NCBI RefSeq assembly: GCF_030532715.1
Contig: NZ_JAUNKO010000002.1
Span: 62,001 to 126,000 of the forward strand
DNA: 64,000 nt
Source: Corynebacterium sp.
Lineage (GTDB): Bacteria; Actinomycetota; Actinomycetes; Mycobacteriales; Mycobacteriaceae
Direction of reading: 5' to 3'
Shown: in pieces, positions 35,631 to 44,962 of the stretch
Numbering within the stretch: the first letter of the stretch is position 1
Layout of the letters: every line of letters starts with the position of its first letter
The notes under the pieces: generated by a model
Databases searched by the model: none
What the model was told of the DNA's origin: nothing
The model's input: only the letters and a program-made list of their open reading frames with translations
Made by a program: the position numbers and the translations under genes

Positions 35631-36035
35631 ATGGATAAACCGGTTGTCAGGGATGGAGCGCTGCTCTTTTTGCGGCTCGTACTCGGCATGATCTTTATTG
35701 CGCATGGCTGGGATCGCATGTTCGTCATGGGTGTTGTAGAAAACACCGGCCAGTTCAGTGCCGCGGGGGTGCCGCAGCCGGAGCTTTCAACGTGGATCGT
35801 GTCGCTGTCCGAGCTCATCGGTGGCTCGCTGCTTGTTGTGGGGTTTTTGTGCACGTTTGTGGCGGGCGCCATGGCTTTGCTCATGGCTGCTGCGACGTAT
35901 TTTGTCCACCTTAACCACGGTTTATTTATTGCTCAAGGTGGTTTTGAATACACCCTTGTGCTTGTGGCGGCTCTGTTTATTATCGTGGTGTTTGGAAGTG
36001 GTCGCGCCAGTATTGACGGGGTGCTCAACAGGTGA
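35631..36035 (+). CDS. DoxX family membrane protein
   Basis: The 134-residue protein starts MDKPVVRDGALLFLRLVLGM, with four predicted membrane segments. It has the DoxX features IAHGWDRMFVMG and ELIGGSLLVVGFLCTF. Related proteins join membrane complexes for thiol/oxidative stress in mycobacteria. TAACCT at 35618-35623 lies seven bases before ATG 35631, so the 23-residue-longer frame is rejected. It overlaps the following zinc-finger gene by four bases. Confidence 0.88.
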   Translation: MDKPVVRDGALLFLRLVLGMIFIAHGWDRMFVMGVVENTGQFSAAGVPQPELSTWIVSLSELIGGSLLVVGFLCTFVAGAMALLMAAATYFVHLNHGLFIAQGGFEYTLVLVAALFIIVVFGSGRASIDGVLNR

Positions 36036-36700
36036 TTAGCTGTTCGCAAGTGCAGGACGCTTTGTCCGCGCGGTGCGATGGGGAACGTACTGGCATGCCA
36101 GATGACGTGATTGATGCTCACGTGTCCGGTTGCGCGGAGTGCCAAGCATTTGCGAACAGTTTGGAACGTGTGAATCGTTCGTTGGGGATTGATGCGGCGG
36201 GGGATTCGATTGGTGCTGCCCCGGATCTTTCTGCGGTGATTTTAGCGGGGGTGGAGCCGCAGCGGCGTCGGCAAGCGAAATCGTACGCAGTTGGGTTGGC
36301 GTTTTCCAGGGTGGGGTTGGGTGTGCTTGGTTTGGCGTATGTTGGCTGGGCTGTTGCGTTGCTTGGCCGCACGGGCCAGGTGCTCGCTGAGGAGGAGCAA
36401 TTGGCGGGGCTGCTTGTCGACGCCGCCGCTGTCCGGCTAGCGCTAGCCTTCGGGTTGTTGTTCGCGGCGTGGCGTCCGGCGGCGACCTCGGGGTTGCTTC
36501 CCGTCTACGGCGCCTTGTGGGCGTTTTCGTTTGGGTTCGCCACGCGTGAGGTGGTGCTGGGGTTGTTGAACTTCCAGGATGTGCTTGGTTTAGCCTTGTT
36601 GCTGGTCAGCGTCATTGTGATGTTGTCTACTTGGCTGCATAACGTTGGGTTTTCCGCCTTTGGTCGCGCGTGGCGGGCGTTGACTGCGCAGCCGAATTAG
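36032..36700 (+). CDS. Membrane protein with N-terminal zinc-finger (anti-sigma-like) motif
   Basis: The 222-residue protein has an N-terminal zf-HC2-type segment: Cys4, Cys15 and HVSGCAEC, the HxxxCxxC motif of zinc-binding anti-sigma factors. Several hydrophobic segments follow from about residue 90 to 215. The GTG start overlaps the doxX stop (GTGA), so the two proteins are made together. No sigma-factor gene is adjacent, unlike typical anti-sigma genes. It may bind a sigma factor encoded elsewhere, or the motif may serve a different regulatory role; neither is shown. Confidence 0.75.
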   Translation: MISCSQVQDALSARCDGERTGMPDDVIDAHVSGCAECQAFANSLERVNRSLGIDAAGDSIGAAPDLSAVILAGVEPQRRRQAKSYAVGLAFSRVGLGVLGLAYVGWAVALLGRTGQVLAEEEQLAGLLVDAAAVRLALAFGLLFAAWRPAATSGLLPVYGALWAFSFGFATREVVLGLLNFQDVLGLALLLVSVIVMLSTWLHNVGFSAFGRAWRALTAQPN

Positions 36701-37302
36701 TGCCGCCAGTCGCCGAGGGCGCCTTGGAGTGCGCCGAGGGCGGCGTCGATAAGCAGGTGGCGGTGGTCCTCGGGGCGGCCGGCGTGCAGCCAGGTGGCGG
36801 TGGCGGTGCTTAAGAAGCCGCAAAAGCCGTGGACGGCGGCGATATCGCGAAAATTGTGGGTGCCGCCAATGTAGTTTGCGATGGTCTCTACCACGCGTGC
36901 TTCGTGCTGGGTGCGGGCTTCGGTGGCCAGCGCGGGTTCGGGTCGGGGATGCGCAAACACAAGCGCCCATTCGAGGGACAGTTCGGTGACGAGGCTGGTG
37001 TAGCAAAGGAGCCAAATTCGCACGCGTTCCCGGGCGCTTTGCTGGGGGTCGTCCGCAGCTTGGTGGCGCCGGTGGAGTTCGGAAAAGTTTTCGTTTAGCA
37101 GGTGGGTGTAGAGTCCGGCTTTCGTGCCAAAGTACTTGTGCACGAGGGCCTCCGAGCTGCCGGAGTCGGCGGCGATTTGGGCGACGGAGACGTCCTCGTA
37201 CGCGGCGTTGGCGAACGCTTTTTGCGCGGCGCTGGTGATGATTGCGCGCCGAGCTTCTGGGGTGAGTCGAGTGCGGATTCGCGCTGCGGGTTCGTCGGGC
37301 AT
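36697..37302 (-). CDS. TetR family transcriptional regulator
   Basis: The 201-residue regulator has a TetR helix-turn-helix near residues 16-60: IITSAAQKAFANAAYEDVSV, then IAADSGSSEALVHKYFGTKA. The rest is a ligand-binding helical domain of unknown specificity. It is divergent from the GH13 enzyme over a perfect palindrome and ends tail-to-tail with the zinc-finger gene, overlapping its stop by four bases. Confidence 0.88.
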   Translation of the reverse strand: MPDEPAARIRTRLTPEARRAIITSAAQKAFANAAYEDVSVAQIAADSGSSEALVHKYFGTKAGLYTHLLNENFSELHRRHQAADDPQQSARERVRIWLLCYTSLVTELSLEWALVFAHPRPEPALATEARTQHEARVVETIANYIGGTHNFRDIAAVHGFCGFLSTATATWLHAGRPEDHRHLLIDAALGALQGALGDWRH

Positions 37303-37328
37303 GTTGACACTTTAGCCGGTTGGTGAGG

Positions 37329-37350
37329 TATAGTCACTAAGCGTTAGTGA
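37329..37350. promoter_or_regulatory. TetR operator palindrome over the -10 of the GH13 gene
   Basis: TCACTAA-GCG-TTAGTGA at 37334-37350 is a perfect inverted repeat with seven-base arms, and it shares its first base with the -10 hexamer TATAGT at 37329-37334. Placed between the divergent TetR gene (start 37302) and the GH13 gene (start 37373), it fits a repressor site for both. Confidence 0.8.
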
Positions 37351-37372
37351 GTCGGAATTACTAAGGAATGTT

Positions 37373-38524
37373 ATGCGTATTGTTTGGCACGTTTACCCAC
37401 TCGGCTTTACCGGTGCCCCCGTGCGCCCGACCCCAGCGCAGCGGGAGCTCACGCATCGGCTGCGCCAGCTCGAATCATGGCTGGATTACGCCGCAGACCT
37501 GGGCGTAAACACCCTGCAACTTGGGCCGATCTTTGCGGCAGCCACTCACGGCTATGACACCATCGACCACTACACCATCGACCCTCGCCTCGGCACGAAC
37601 GAAGACTTCGATGCCTTCATCGCGGCCGCCCAGGCGCGGGGTTTTGGAGTGGTGCTCGACGGGGTATTTAACCACGTGGCTGTCGAACACCCCCTCGCCA
37701 AAGCTGGTCTTACCACCGGCGCTGTCTTCGAGGGGCATCAGGATCTGGTGGAGCTGGATCACCAGCGCCCCGAAGTGATCGCATACATAGCTGACGTGAT
37801 GAACTATTGGTTGGATCGCGGGGTGACCGGCTGGCGGTTGGACGCCGCCTACGCCGTCGCCCCGGAAGTGTGGGCGAAGGTTTTGCCGCAGGTGCGGCAA
37901 CGACACCCGGATGCCTGGTTTGTTGGCGAAATGATCCATGGTGATTACAACGAATATGTGGCCGCCTCGGGGCTTGACGCAATCACCCAATATGAATTGT
38001 GGAAAGCCATTTGGAGCAGCTTGAAAGACCGCAACTTCTTCGAATTGGATTGGTGCTTGCAGCGCAACAACAAGTTGCAGTTCGTGCCCATGACGTTTGT
38101 GGGCAACCACGATGTCACCCGCATTGTCAGTACGCTGGGTGACCGCTACGCCGCGTTTGCATTGCTGATTCTTTGTACGGTTGGCGGCGAGCCCAGCATC
38201 TATTACGGTGATGAACAGGCGTTTCGTGGGGTGAAGGAGGAACGAGTTGGCGGGGATGACGCCGTCCGCCCTGCCTTCCCCGCAACCCCTGAACATTTGG
38301 CGCCGTACGGTTGGTGGATGTACGAATTGCACCAACGACTCTTGCGTTTCCGCGCTGCGCGGCCGTGGCTGGCACGCGCCACAACGCACGCCGTGCAGCT
38401 TGAGAATACGCGTTATGTGTTTGAGGTGCGTGGGCCGCAGGGGGAGCAGGTGTTGGTTAACCTCGACCTCGATGCGAACCGGGCGTTCGTGACGGAAGGC
38501 GGCAATGAAGTATTGGCGGTGTAG
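37373..38524 (+). CDS. Alpha-amylase family (GH13) glycoside hydrolase
   Basis: The 383-residue enzyme has the GH13 barrel motifs in order: VVLDGVFNHV (region I), GWRLDAAYAV (region II with nucleophile Asp), WFVGEMIHGD (region III with acid/base Glu) and FVGNHDVTR (region IV with the NHD). It has no signal peptide, so it acts in the cytoplasm, on a short alpha-glucan or trehalose-type sugar. It is shorter than typical amylases (lacking a long B domain). CTAAGGAATG holds the ribosome binding site. Its promoter overlaps a palindrome shared with the divergent TetR gene. Confidence 0.88.
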   Translation: MRIVWHVYPLGFTGAPVRPTPAQRELTHRLRQLESWLDYAADLGVNTLQLGPIFAAATHGYDTIDHYTIDPRLGTNEDFDAFIAAAQARGFGVVLDGVFNHVAVEHPLAKAGLTTGAVFEGHQDLVELDHQRPEVIAYIADVMNYWLDRGVTGWRLDAAYAVAPEVWAKVLPQVRQRHPDAWFVGEMIHGDYNEYVAASGLDAITQYELWKAIWSSLKDRNFFELDWCLQRNNKLQFVPMTFVGNHDVTRIVSTLGDRYAAFALLILCTVGGEPSIYYGDEQAFRGVKEERVGGDDAVRPAFPATPEHLAPYGWWMYELHQRLLRFRAARPWLARATTHAVQLENTRYVFEVRGPQGEQVLVNLDLDANRAFVTEGGNEVLAV

Positions 38525-38530
38525 GGAAGC

Positions 38531-40042
38531 TTACCGCCAGCTAGGCAGCCACATGAGTTGGTCAAACCAGGCGTTGGGTATTTGGAATCCGTACAGGATC
38601 GGCGAAAAGTAAATGAATTGCCCGACGATAAACGCTGAGTATGCGGCGGCTGCCCATCGGCCTTTGGTTCCACTGCGGGCGGCTAGCCCAAGAGCCCAAG
38701 CCAATATCACGATGGTGAACGGCACCAGCGCGATGGCGTAGAAGAAGTACATTTGCCGGTCGTAGGCCAGCATCCAGGGGATAAAGCCGGCGAGGAATCC
38801 GACGATGGGGATGCTGAACAAGCGTTCTCGATGAATGATGAATCGCCACGTCGCCCACAGGAGCAACGGTACGGTGAGCCACCAAATGGCGGGCGTGCCA
38901 AATAGGTAAATGGCGGTGCGGCATTGGGTGTCGCCACAGGGGGTATCAGAGGCGGAAAGGTACAGCACTGGCCGGCTTGCTACCAGCCACGACCAGGGTT
39001 TGGACTCCCACGGGTGGTTGTGCCCGCTCGAGGTGGTCAGTGAGGCATGGAAGGAAAGCACTGTTTGGTGGTAGTGGATCCACCCGGCGAGTGCTTCGGG
39101 CAGCCAGTGCAGCGGGGAATCGTCGGCGATGGTGCCGTCGGAGGCGGCGTGCCGGTACACGCCGGTTTCGGAGGCGAACCACGCCCGCCAGCTCCACACA
39201 TAGACAGCGATTGGCAGCAGCACCAGTGATGCGAACGCGGGGAACGCGTCGAAACTGAGGGTATTGACCAGCGCTTTCCGCTGGTATTTTCGGCGCAACA
39301 TGAGGTCCAGCGCCACGCACAGCACCCCGAAAAACGCCATGTAATACAGCCCGGACCATTTGACGGACAATGCGCACCCCAGGCAGACCCCCATGGTGAA
39401 GCGCCACCACCGCCAGCCGAACACAAAGCGCGGCTGCGCGGCGTTGCGGCCTTCGCGGTGCCAGTCGGCGATCCGCGCGGCCATCGCTTTATGGTCGCGG
39501 ACCAGGCAGTACGCTGCCGCCACGATAAACAACACTTGGAAAATGTCGAGCATGCCGAAACGCGAGGCGACGAGGAGCACGCCGTCGCAAATCGCGATAA
39601 TGCCGGCGAGTACGCCGACGATGCGGGAGCCGGAGAGTTGCCGCGCCAACGCCATAATGAGGAGGACGGTGAGGGCGCCAAACAGTGCCGTCATGAAGCG
39701 CCACCCGAGCGGGGTGTATCCGAAGATCATTTCCCCTATCGCGATGAGTTGCTTCGCCAGCGGCGGGTGCACCACGAGCCCAAACCCGGGGTTGGATTCG
39801 ATGCCTCCGGTGATTGGGTCGGTCGCCGTGACCACCATGTCCCACGCCTGCGGAACGTAGTGTTTTTCGTCGAACACGGGGGTGTTTCCGCTGGTTGCTC
39901 GGCCGAGTCCAATAAACCTTGTGGCGAAGGCCAGGATTGCTACCACCGCGTTCGTCAGCAGGTCAAACTGCGGTTGTTTCCGCTTGCGGCGGGTGCGCGG
40001 CGCGGAGCGGGGCCGTCGGGTGCGTTGCTGGCTGTCAATCAC
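38531..40042 (-). CDS. pmt: Protein O-mannosyltransferase (GT39/PMT)
   Basis: The product is a polytopic GT39 enzyme that transfers mannose from a polyprenyl-phosphate donor to exported proteins. The first extracytoplasmic loop has the catalytic Asp-Glu in TPVFDEKHYVPQAWDMV. Many transmembrane segments follow, and the C-terminal part shows GFLAGFIPWMLAYDRQMYFF. I placed the start at GTG 40042 (503 residues) because TACAAT lies seven bases upstream on the minus strand, while the longer ATG at 40078 would overlap rsmI. The location beside rsmI and betP matches C. glutamicum cg1014 (pmt). Confidence 0.9.
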   Translation of the reverse strand: MIDSQQRTRRPRSAPRTRRKRKQPQFDLLTNAVVAILAFATRFIGLGRATSGNTPVFDEKHYVPQAWDMVVTATDPITGGIESNPGFGLVVHPPLAKQLIAIGEMIFGYTPLGWRFMTALFGALTVLLIMALARQLSGSRIVGVLAGIIAICDGVLLVASRFGMLDIFQVLFIVAAAYCLVRDHKAMAARIADWHREGRNAAQPRFVFGWRWWRFTMGVCLGCALSVKWSGLYYMAFFGVLCVALDLMLRRKYQRKALVNTLSFDAFPAFASLVLLPIAVYVWSWRAWFASETGVYRHAASDGTIADDSPLHWLPEALAGWIHYHQTVLSFHASLTTSSGHNHPWESKPWSWLVASRPVLYLSASDTPCGDTQCRTAIYLFGTPAIWWLTVPLLLWATWRFIIHRERLFSIPIVGFLAGFIPWMLAYDRQMYFFYAIALVPFTIVILAWALGLAARSGTKGRWAAAAYSAFIVGQFIYFSPILYGFQIPNAWFDQLMWLPSWR

Positions 40043-40066
40043 TCTGTTGATTGTAGGGTGTGGTGC
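40042..40066. promoter_or_regulatory. Overlapping divergent leaderless promoters of pmt and rsmI
   Basis: The minus-strand -10 TACAAT (40050-40055) stands seven bases from GTG 40042. The plus-strand -10 TAGGGT (40054-40059) stands seven bases from ATG 40067. The two hexamers overlap by two bases, so the genes should compete for RNA polymerase. Confidence 0.65.
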
Positions 40067-40927
40067 ATGAACACTCATCACCAAACACACCTCGACGAGT
40101 TGCCGCACGGCGTGATCATCGCGGCGACCCCGCTTGGCAATATTCACGACGCTTCGCCTCGCCTGCGGCAAGCGTTGGCACAGGCGGACGTGATTGCTGC
40201 TGAGGATACGCGCCGCACCCGGAATCTGGCGGCGGCGTTGGGGGTGGAGATTCGTGGGCGCGTGTTGTCCAATTTTGATCACAATGAGCAGACTCGCGTC
40301 CAACAACTCTTGGAGGTTGCGCGCCACGGGTCGGTGCTGGTGGTGACTGACGCCGGTATGCCGAGCGTGTCCGACCCAGGGTTCGCGCTTATCGACGCCG
40401 CGCACACCCACGGCATCCCTGTCACCTGCTTTCCCGGGCCTTCCGCTGTGCCCACCGCGTTGGCATTGTCAGGGCTGCCGGTGGGGAAGTTTTGCTTTGA
40501 GGGCTTCGCCCCGCGCAAGGATGGGGCGCGGCGGAACTGGTTGGAGGAGTTGCGCACCGAGCGGCGCGCGGTGTGCTTTTTTGAATCACCGCACAGGTTA
40601 GCGGAGACGTTGGCGGTGGCGGCCGAGGTGCTTGGCGGGGAGCGGCAGGCGGCGGTCGCGCGCGAGCTGACCAAAATGTTTGAGCAGGTGCGGCGCGGCA
40701 GTTTGGCCGAGTTGGCGCAGTGGGCGGCCGAGGGAGTGAAAGGCGAAATCACGGTGGTGATTGAGGGCGCGCGTCCCGCGGCGGAGGATGTGGCGTCGCT
40801 GGTGCCCATGGTGGTGGAGCGCGTGGCGGCGGGCGAACGGCTAAAAGCCGTGTGTACGGAATTGGCGGCGCGGTACAAAGTGAGCAAAAAAGAACTCTAC
40901 GACGCCGCCGTTACGGCCCGAGACTAA
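40067..40927 (+). CDS. rsmI: 16S rRNA (cytidine-1402-2'-O)-methyltransferase
   Basis: The 286-residue protein methylates 16S rRNA position C1402. Family features are ATPLGNIHDASPRLRQALAQ, AAEDTRRTRNL, LVVTDAGMPSVSDPGFALI, CFPGPSAVPTALALSGLPV and FESPHRLAETL. ATG 40067 is preferred because TAGGGT lies seven bases upstream. The longest frame extends far upstream into the antisense of pmt and is not real. Confidence 0.93.
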   Translation: MNTHHQTHLDELPHGVIIAATPLGNIHDASPRLRQALAQADVIAAEDTRRTRNLAAALGVEIRGRVLSNFDHNEQTRVQQLLEVARHGSVLVVTDAGMPSVSDPGFALIDAAHTHGIPVTCFPGPSAVPTALALSGLPVGKFCFEGFAPRKDGARRNWLEELRTERRAVCFFESPHRLAETLAVAAEVLGGERQAAVARELTKMFEQVRRGSLAELAQWAAEGVKGEITVVIEGARPAAEDVASLVPMVVERVAAGERLKAVCTELAARYKVSKKELYDAAVTARD

Positions 40928-40929
40928 AT

Positions 40930-40974
40930 TGTTACAGTTTTGTAATCGAGTGGTGTAAAAGTCGCAAATATACT
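40930..40974 (+). promoter_or_regulatory. betP promoter with candidate MtrA-type site
   Basis: TATACT at 40969-40974 is a good -10. Upstream, TTACA-GTTT-TGTAA at 40932-40945 is an inverted repeat. Read on the minus strand it also gives ATTAC-N6-GTAAC, the spaced direct repeat reported for MtrA in actinobacteria. MtrA regulates betP in C. glutamicum, which makes this site plausible. Confidence 0.5.
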
Positions 40975-41076
40975 GGCGCCTTCGTGCGTCACGAATAGGT
41001 AACATGGCCATGTTTTGGAGGCAAATGTGAAGCGTACAGCTTGAACTTGGCCGCAGAGGGCTACCAAGGTGGAAGC

Positions 41077-42996
41077 ATGACTACCTCCGATGTAACCCAC
41101 TCCGAAGAAGTCTCGGCAGGCGCCGGGCCTGCTGCGGCGTCGACAAGCGAAATGTCGGCGACGCAACAGCTCGCCGCGATGCTTGACAATCCCGTTACCC
41201 ACATTCCCGAAGAGCCCGAAATAGTCCTGGAGGGAGAGGACAACGAGGCCGGCATTAACTGGCTGGTTGTACTGCCCTCGATGGCCGTGGTGCTGGGCGT
41301 CGTGGTGTGGGGTTTAGCGGCACCGATGCAATTTTCGAACTTCGCCTCCGGAGCTCTGGCCTTCGTGGTGCAGAACTTTGGTTGGGCGTTTGTGTTCTTC
41401 GGCACGGTGTTCGTGCTGTTTATCGTGGCGATTGCCGCGAGCAAATTCGGCAATATCAGACTTGGACGCGACGACGAAGCGCCTGAGTTTTCCTCCTTCT
41501 CGTGGACTGCGATGATGTTCGCGGCCGGCATGGGGATCGGCTTGATGTTCTACGGCACGACCGAGCCGCTGACCTTCTACCGCAATGGGGTGCCGGAGCA
41601 CCAGCCCAACGAAGTTGGCTCCGCGTTCGCCACCACACTGTTCCACTGGACGCTGCACCCGTGGGCCGTGTATGCGATCGTGGGCTTGTCCATTGCATAT
41701 TCCACCTTCCGTATCGGGCGCAAGCAATTGATGAGCTCTGCGTTTATTCCATTAATCGGCGCACGCGCGGCAGAAGGGTTTACTGGGCGCCTTATCGACG
41801 GCCTCTCGATCATCGCTACCGTGTTCGGTACCGCGGCGTCGCTGGGGTTGGGTGCGTTGCAGATCGGTGCCGGGTTGGATCGCACTGGTTTGATTGCTAA
41901 TCCTTCGATCCGCACCCTCGTAATGATCGTCCTTATCCTCGCACTCGCGTTCGTGCTTTCCGCGGTTTCCGGTGTCGGGCGTGGCATTCAGTACATCTCC
42001 AACGCGAACATGGTGTTGGCCGCAATCTTGGCGATCTTCGTGTTCGTCATGGGGCCGACCGTGGTGCTGCTCAACATGGTGCCCACCGCAGTGGGCAACT
42101 ACTTCCAAACCTTTTTCGAAATGGCGGCCCGCACCGCCGACTCCGCGGACGGTACCGCCGGCCCGTGGCTGTCCAGCTGGACCATCTTCTACTGGGCCTG
42201 GTGGATTTCCTGGAGCCCCTTCGTAGGTATGTTCTTGGCGCGCATTTCCCGGGGCCGCACCATCCGCGAATTCATTATCGGCGTGATGGTTGTTCCGTCC
42301 GCGCTCTCCGTAGTCTGGTTTGCCATCTTTGGCGGCACTGCCATCCACATGGAGCAGCTGGACCAGTCCATCTGGGGTGAGGGCGATGCCAAGCGTCAAC
42401 TGTTCGACCTGTTGTACTCCCTGCCGGGCGGCGCGATCGCCGCAATCGTGGCGATGATCCTGCTGGCCACGTTCTTTATCACCTCCGCGGACTCCGCCTC
42501 CACGGTCATGGGCTCACTCAGCCAACATGGGCGCCTCGACGCGGACCGGTGGGTGGTAGCCGTGTGGGGCTGCCTCACCGCAGCCATTGGTATCACGCTG
42601 CTCGTCTCCGGTGGTAACGATGCGTTGAGCAACCTGCAAAGCGTGACCATTATCGCGGCCAGCCCGTTCCTGTTGGTGCTCATCGGCTTGATGGTGGCAT
42701 TGGTACGTGGCCTGTCCGACGACCCGCTCTACCTAGACCACAAGTCCCAGCAGAAGTGGGCGATGAAGCTTGCCCGCGAACGCCGCATTCACGCGGAGCA
42801 TGAGGCGCGCCGCCGCGCCGCCGCAGCGCGCAAGGCGCGGTTGCAGCACCACCAGCCGCGACGGAAAAAGCCGGTGAAGGAACCCGTGATGCGGCGACCA
42901 AACCTCATTATTAAGGAAGAGACGTATCCGAAGGGTTATGAGCCGCGCAGCGTGAAAGAAAACGCATCAGCCGGCAACGGCGTGAAGTCAGATTAG
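41077..42996 (+). CDS. betP: BCCT family glycine betaine transporter (BetP-like)
   Basis: The 639-residue carrier has 12 predicted membrane helices, the BCCT glycine stretch [20 protein letters not shown] and the Trp-rich substrate/transport segment [20 protein letters not shown]. Its acidic N-terminal extension (1-60) and strongly cationic C-terminal tail (Arg/Lys/His rich, about 560-639) match the regulatory termini that let C. glutamicum BetP sense osmotic and potassium change. It couples betaine to sodium uptake. ATG 41077 follows GGTGGAAGC; the 12-residue-longer frame is less likely. Substrate is inferred from family and synteny. Confidence 0.9.
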   Translation: MTTSDVTHSEEVSAGAGPAAASTSEMSATQQLAAMLDNPVTHIPEEPEIVLEGEDNEAGINWLVVLPSMAVVLGVVVWGLAAPMQFSNFASGALAFVVQNFGWAFVFFGTVFVLFIVAIAASKFGNIRLGRDDEAPEFSSFSWTAMMFAAGMGIGLMFYGTTEPLTFYRNGVPEHQPNEVGSAFATTLFHWTLHPWAVYAIVGLSIAYSTFRIGRKQLMSSAFIPLIGARAAEGFTGRLIDGLSIIATVFGTAASLGLGALQIGAGLDRTGLIANPSIRTLVMIVLILALAFVLSAVSGVGRGIQYISNANMVLAAILAIFVFVMGPTVVLLNMVPTAVGNYFQTFFEMAARTADSADGTAGPWLSSWTIFYWAWWISWSPFVGMFLARISRGRTIREFIIGVMVVPSALSVVWFAIFGGTAIHMEQLDQSIWGEGDAKRQLFDLLYSLPGGAIAAIVAMILLATFFITSADSASTVMGSLSQHGRLDADRWVVAVWGCLTAAIGITLLVSGGNDALSNLQSVTIIAASPFLLVLIGLMVALVRGLSDDPLYLDHKSQQKWAMKLARERRIHAEHEARRRAAAARKARLQHHQPRRKKPVKEPVMRRPNLIIKEETYPKGYEPRSVKENASAGNGVKSD

Positions 42997-43019
42997 GCAG
43001 TAGCGCTTCCCCTGCGGTT

Positions 43020-43051
43020 GGCGGCACCTCACTTCGCGTGCAGGTGCCGCC
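43020..43051 (+). terminator. Hairpin between betP and metG
   Basis: GGCGGCACCT and AGGTGCCGCC are perfect ten-base complements with a 12-base loop, 20 bases before metG. No U-tract follows, so it may also act within the metG leader. Confidence 0.5.
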
Positions 43052-43070
43052 ATAAATTAAGGTGGAATGC

Positions 43071-44909
43071 ATGACAAAGTCTGTGCTCACTGCTGTTGCT
43101 TGGCCGTACGCCAACGGTCCCCGCCACATTGGACATGTGGCGGGCTTTGGCGTTCCTTCCGACGTGTTTTCTCGGTACCAGCGAATGTCAGGCGCGGATG
43201 TGCTCATGATTTCGGGCACGGATGAGCACGGCACTCCATTGCTTGTGCAGGCAGAAAAAGAAGGCGTGACGGTGCAGGAGCTGGCGGATCGCTACAACCG
43301 CCAGATTGTTGAAGATCTGACTGGTTTGGGGTTGTCCTACGACCTGTTTACCCGCACCACCACCCGTAACCATTACGCCGTCGTGCAGGAATTATTCCGA
43401 GGCTTGCACGCTAACGGTTACATGGTGAAGGAAACCACCATGGGTGCGATTTCCCCTTCCACGGGACGCACCCTGCCGGACCGATATATCGAGGGCACGT
43501 GTCCGATTTGTGGGGCGCCCGGCGCGCGCGGCGACCAATGCGACAATTGCGGCAACCAGCTGGACCCGGCAGACCTGATCGATCCGGTTTCCAAAATTAA
43601 CGGAGAGATTCCGAAGTTTGTGGAAACCGAACATTTCCTGTTGGACCTGCCAGCCTTGGCCGATGCGCTTGCCGAGTGGCTGGAACAGCGGCAGGATTGG
43701 CGCCCGAACGTGCTCAAGTTTTCCCTAAACTTGCTGAAGGATATCCGCCCGCGCGCCATGACGCGCGACATCGACTGGGGCGTGCCCATTCCGATCGACG
43801 GCTGGCAGGACAATAACGCCAAAAAGCTCTACGTGTGGTTCGACGCCGTGGTGGGCTACCTCTCCGCTTCCATCGAGTGGGCGTACCGGAGCGGTAACCC
43901 AGACGCGTGGCGCGAGTTTTGGTGCAACCCGGACGCGGAGTCCTTCTACTTTATGGGCAAAGACAACATTACGTTCCACTCCCAGATTTGGCCGGCGGAG
44001 TTGCTGGGTTACCGGGGCATAGGGGCGCGCGGCGGGGAATGCGGCGAACTCGGCCAGTTGCAGCTGCCCACCGAGGTGGTTTCGTCAGAGTATTTGACCA
44101 TGTCTGGTTCGAAATTCTCTTCGTCGAAGGGGGTGGTCATTTACGTGAAGGATTTCCTTCGCGAGTTCGGACCAGACGCGCTGCGATACTTTATCGCCGT
44201 GGCAGGCCCAGAAAACAACGATACGGATTTCACCTGGGACGAATTTGTGCGTCGCGTTAACAACGAGCTTGCCAATGGCTGGGGCAACCTCGTCAACCGC
44301 ACCGTGTCTATGGCGCACAAAAACTTCGGCGAGGTGCCGCAGCCAGGTGTGTTGGAGGATTCGGACCGGCGCATTCTCGACCTCGCGGCCGACGCTTACC
44401 GCGTCGTGGGTGACGCGTTGCAGCACTCCCGATTTAAGGCGGGCATTTCTCACGCGATGCACGTGGTGGGGGAGGCGAATGCGTATATTGCGGAGCAGGA
44501 GCCGTGGAAATTGGCTAAGGATGAAACGCAGCGCGAACGCCTCGCCACGGTGTTGTGGACCGCGTTGCAGGTGGTCAGCGATTGTAACACCCTGTTGACT
44601 CCGTACCTGCCGTTTACCGCCCAGCGGGTGCACGAGACGCTCGGACGCACCGGGGACTGGTCAGGTTTTCCGCGTATCGAACAAGTAAACGACGATATGC
44701 CTGTCGAACCTGTGGGCGTGGGCGTGCCGGAACGGAATCGCACCTACCCAGTGATTACCGGCGATTATCGGGCCGCCCAAGCCACCTGGCAGCGTGTCGA
44801 CGTCGCGCCCGGCACGGTCCTTGCCAAACCCAAGCCGCTCATTGCCAAACTCGACCCCGAACTTGGTGAAACTGGCCCCGAATGGGCACCCGTCAACACC
44901 GAACAGTGA
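43071..44909 (+). CDS. metG: Methionine-tRNA ligase
   Basis: The 612-residue class I synthetase has [20 protein letters not shown] (HIGH-type motif), zinc-binding [18 protein letters not shown] and the KMSKS equivalent [11 protein letters not shown]. The anticodon-binding C-terminal region includes [18 protein letters not shown]. The length and FSSSKG variant fit the actinobacterial MetG1 group without a tRNA-binding EMAP appendix. ATG 43071 lies six bases after GGTGG. The 3-residue-longer GTG alternative overlaps this site. Confidence 0.96.
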   Translation: MTKSVLTAVAWPYANGPRHIGHVAGFGVPSDVFSRYQRMSGADVLMISGTDEHGTPLLVQAEKEGVTVQELADRYNRQIVEDLTGLGLSYDLFTRTTTRNHYAVVQELFRGLHANGYMVKETTMGAISPSTGRTLPDRYIEGTCPICGAPGARGDQCDNCGNQLDPADLIDPVSKINGEIPKFVETEHFLLDLPALADALAEWLEQRQDWRPNVLKFSLNLLKDIRPRAMTRDIDWGVPIPIDGWQDNNAKKLYVWFDAVVGYLSASIEWAYRSGNPDAWREFWCNPDAESFYFMGKDNITFHSQIWPAELLGYRGIGARGGECGELGQLQLPTEVVSSEYLTMSGSKFSSSKGVVIYVKDFLREFGPDALRYFIAVAGPENNDTDFTWDEFVRRVNNELANGWGNLVNRTVSMAHKNFGEVPQPGVLEDSDRRILDLAADAYRVVGDALQHSRFKAGISHAMHVVGEANAYIAEQEPWKLAKDETQRERLATVLWTALQVVSDCNTLLTPYLPFTAQRVHETLGRTGDWSGFPRIEQVNDDMPVEPVGVGVPERNRTYPVITGDYRAAQATWQRVDVAPGTVLAKPKPLIAKLDPELGETGPEWAPVNTEQ

Positions 44910-44962
44910 AGTAGCCTGTCGCGTGCGCCTGCCTTGGCGTGAACCCGCTTTGAGAGTGGGCC

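Noticed and set aside
39458..40066. Long N-terminal extension of rsmI
   Set aside because: It would be antisense to pmt, and the -10 element seven bases before ATG 40067 defines the start.
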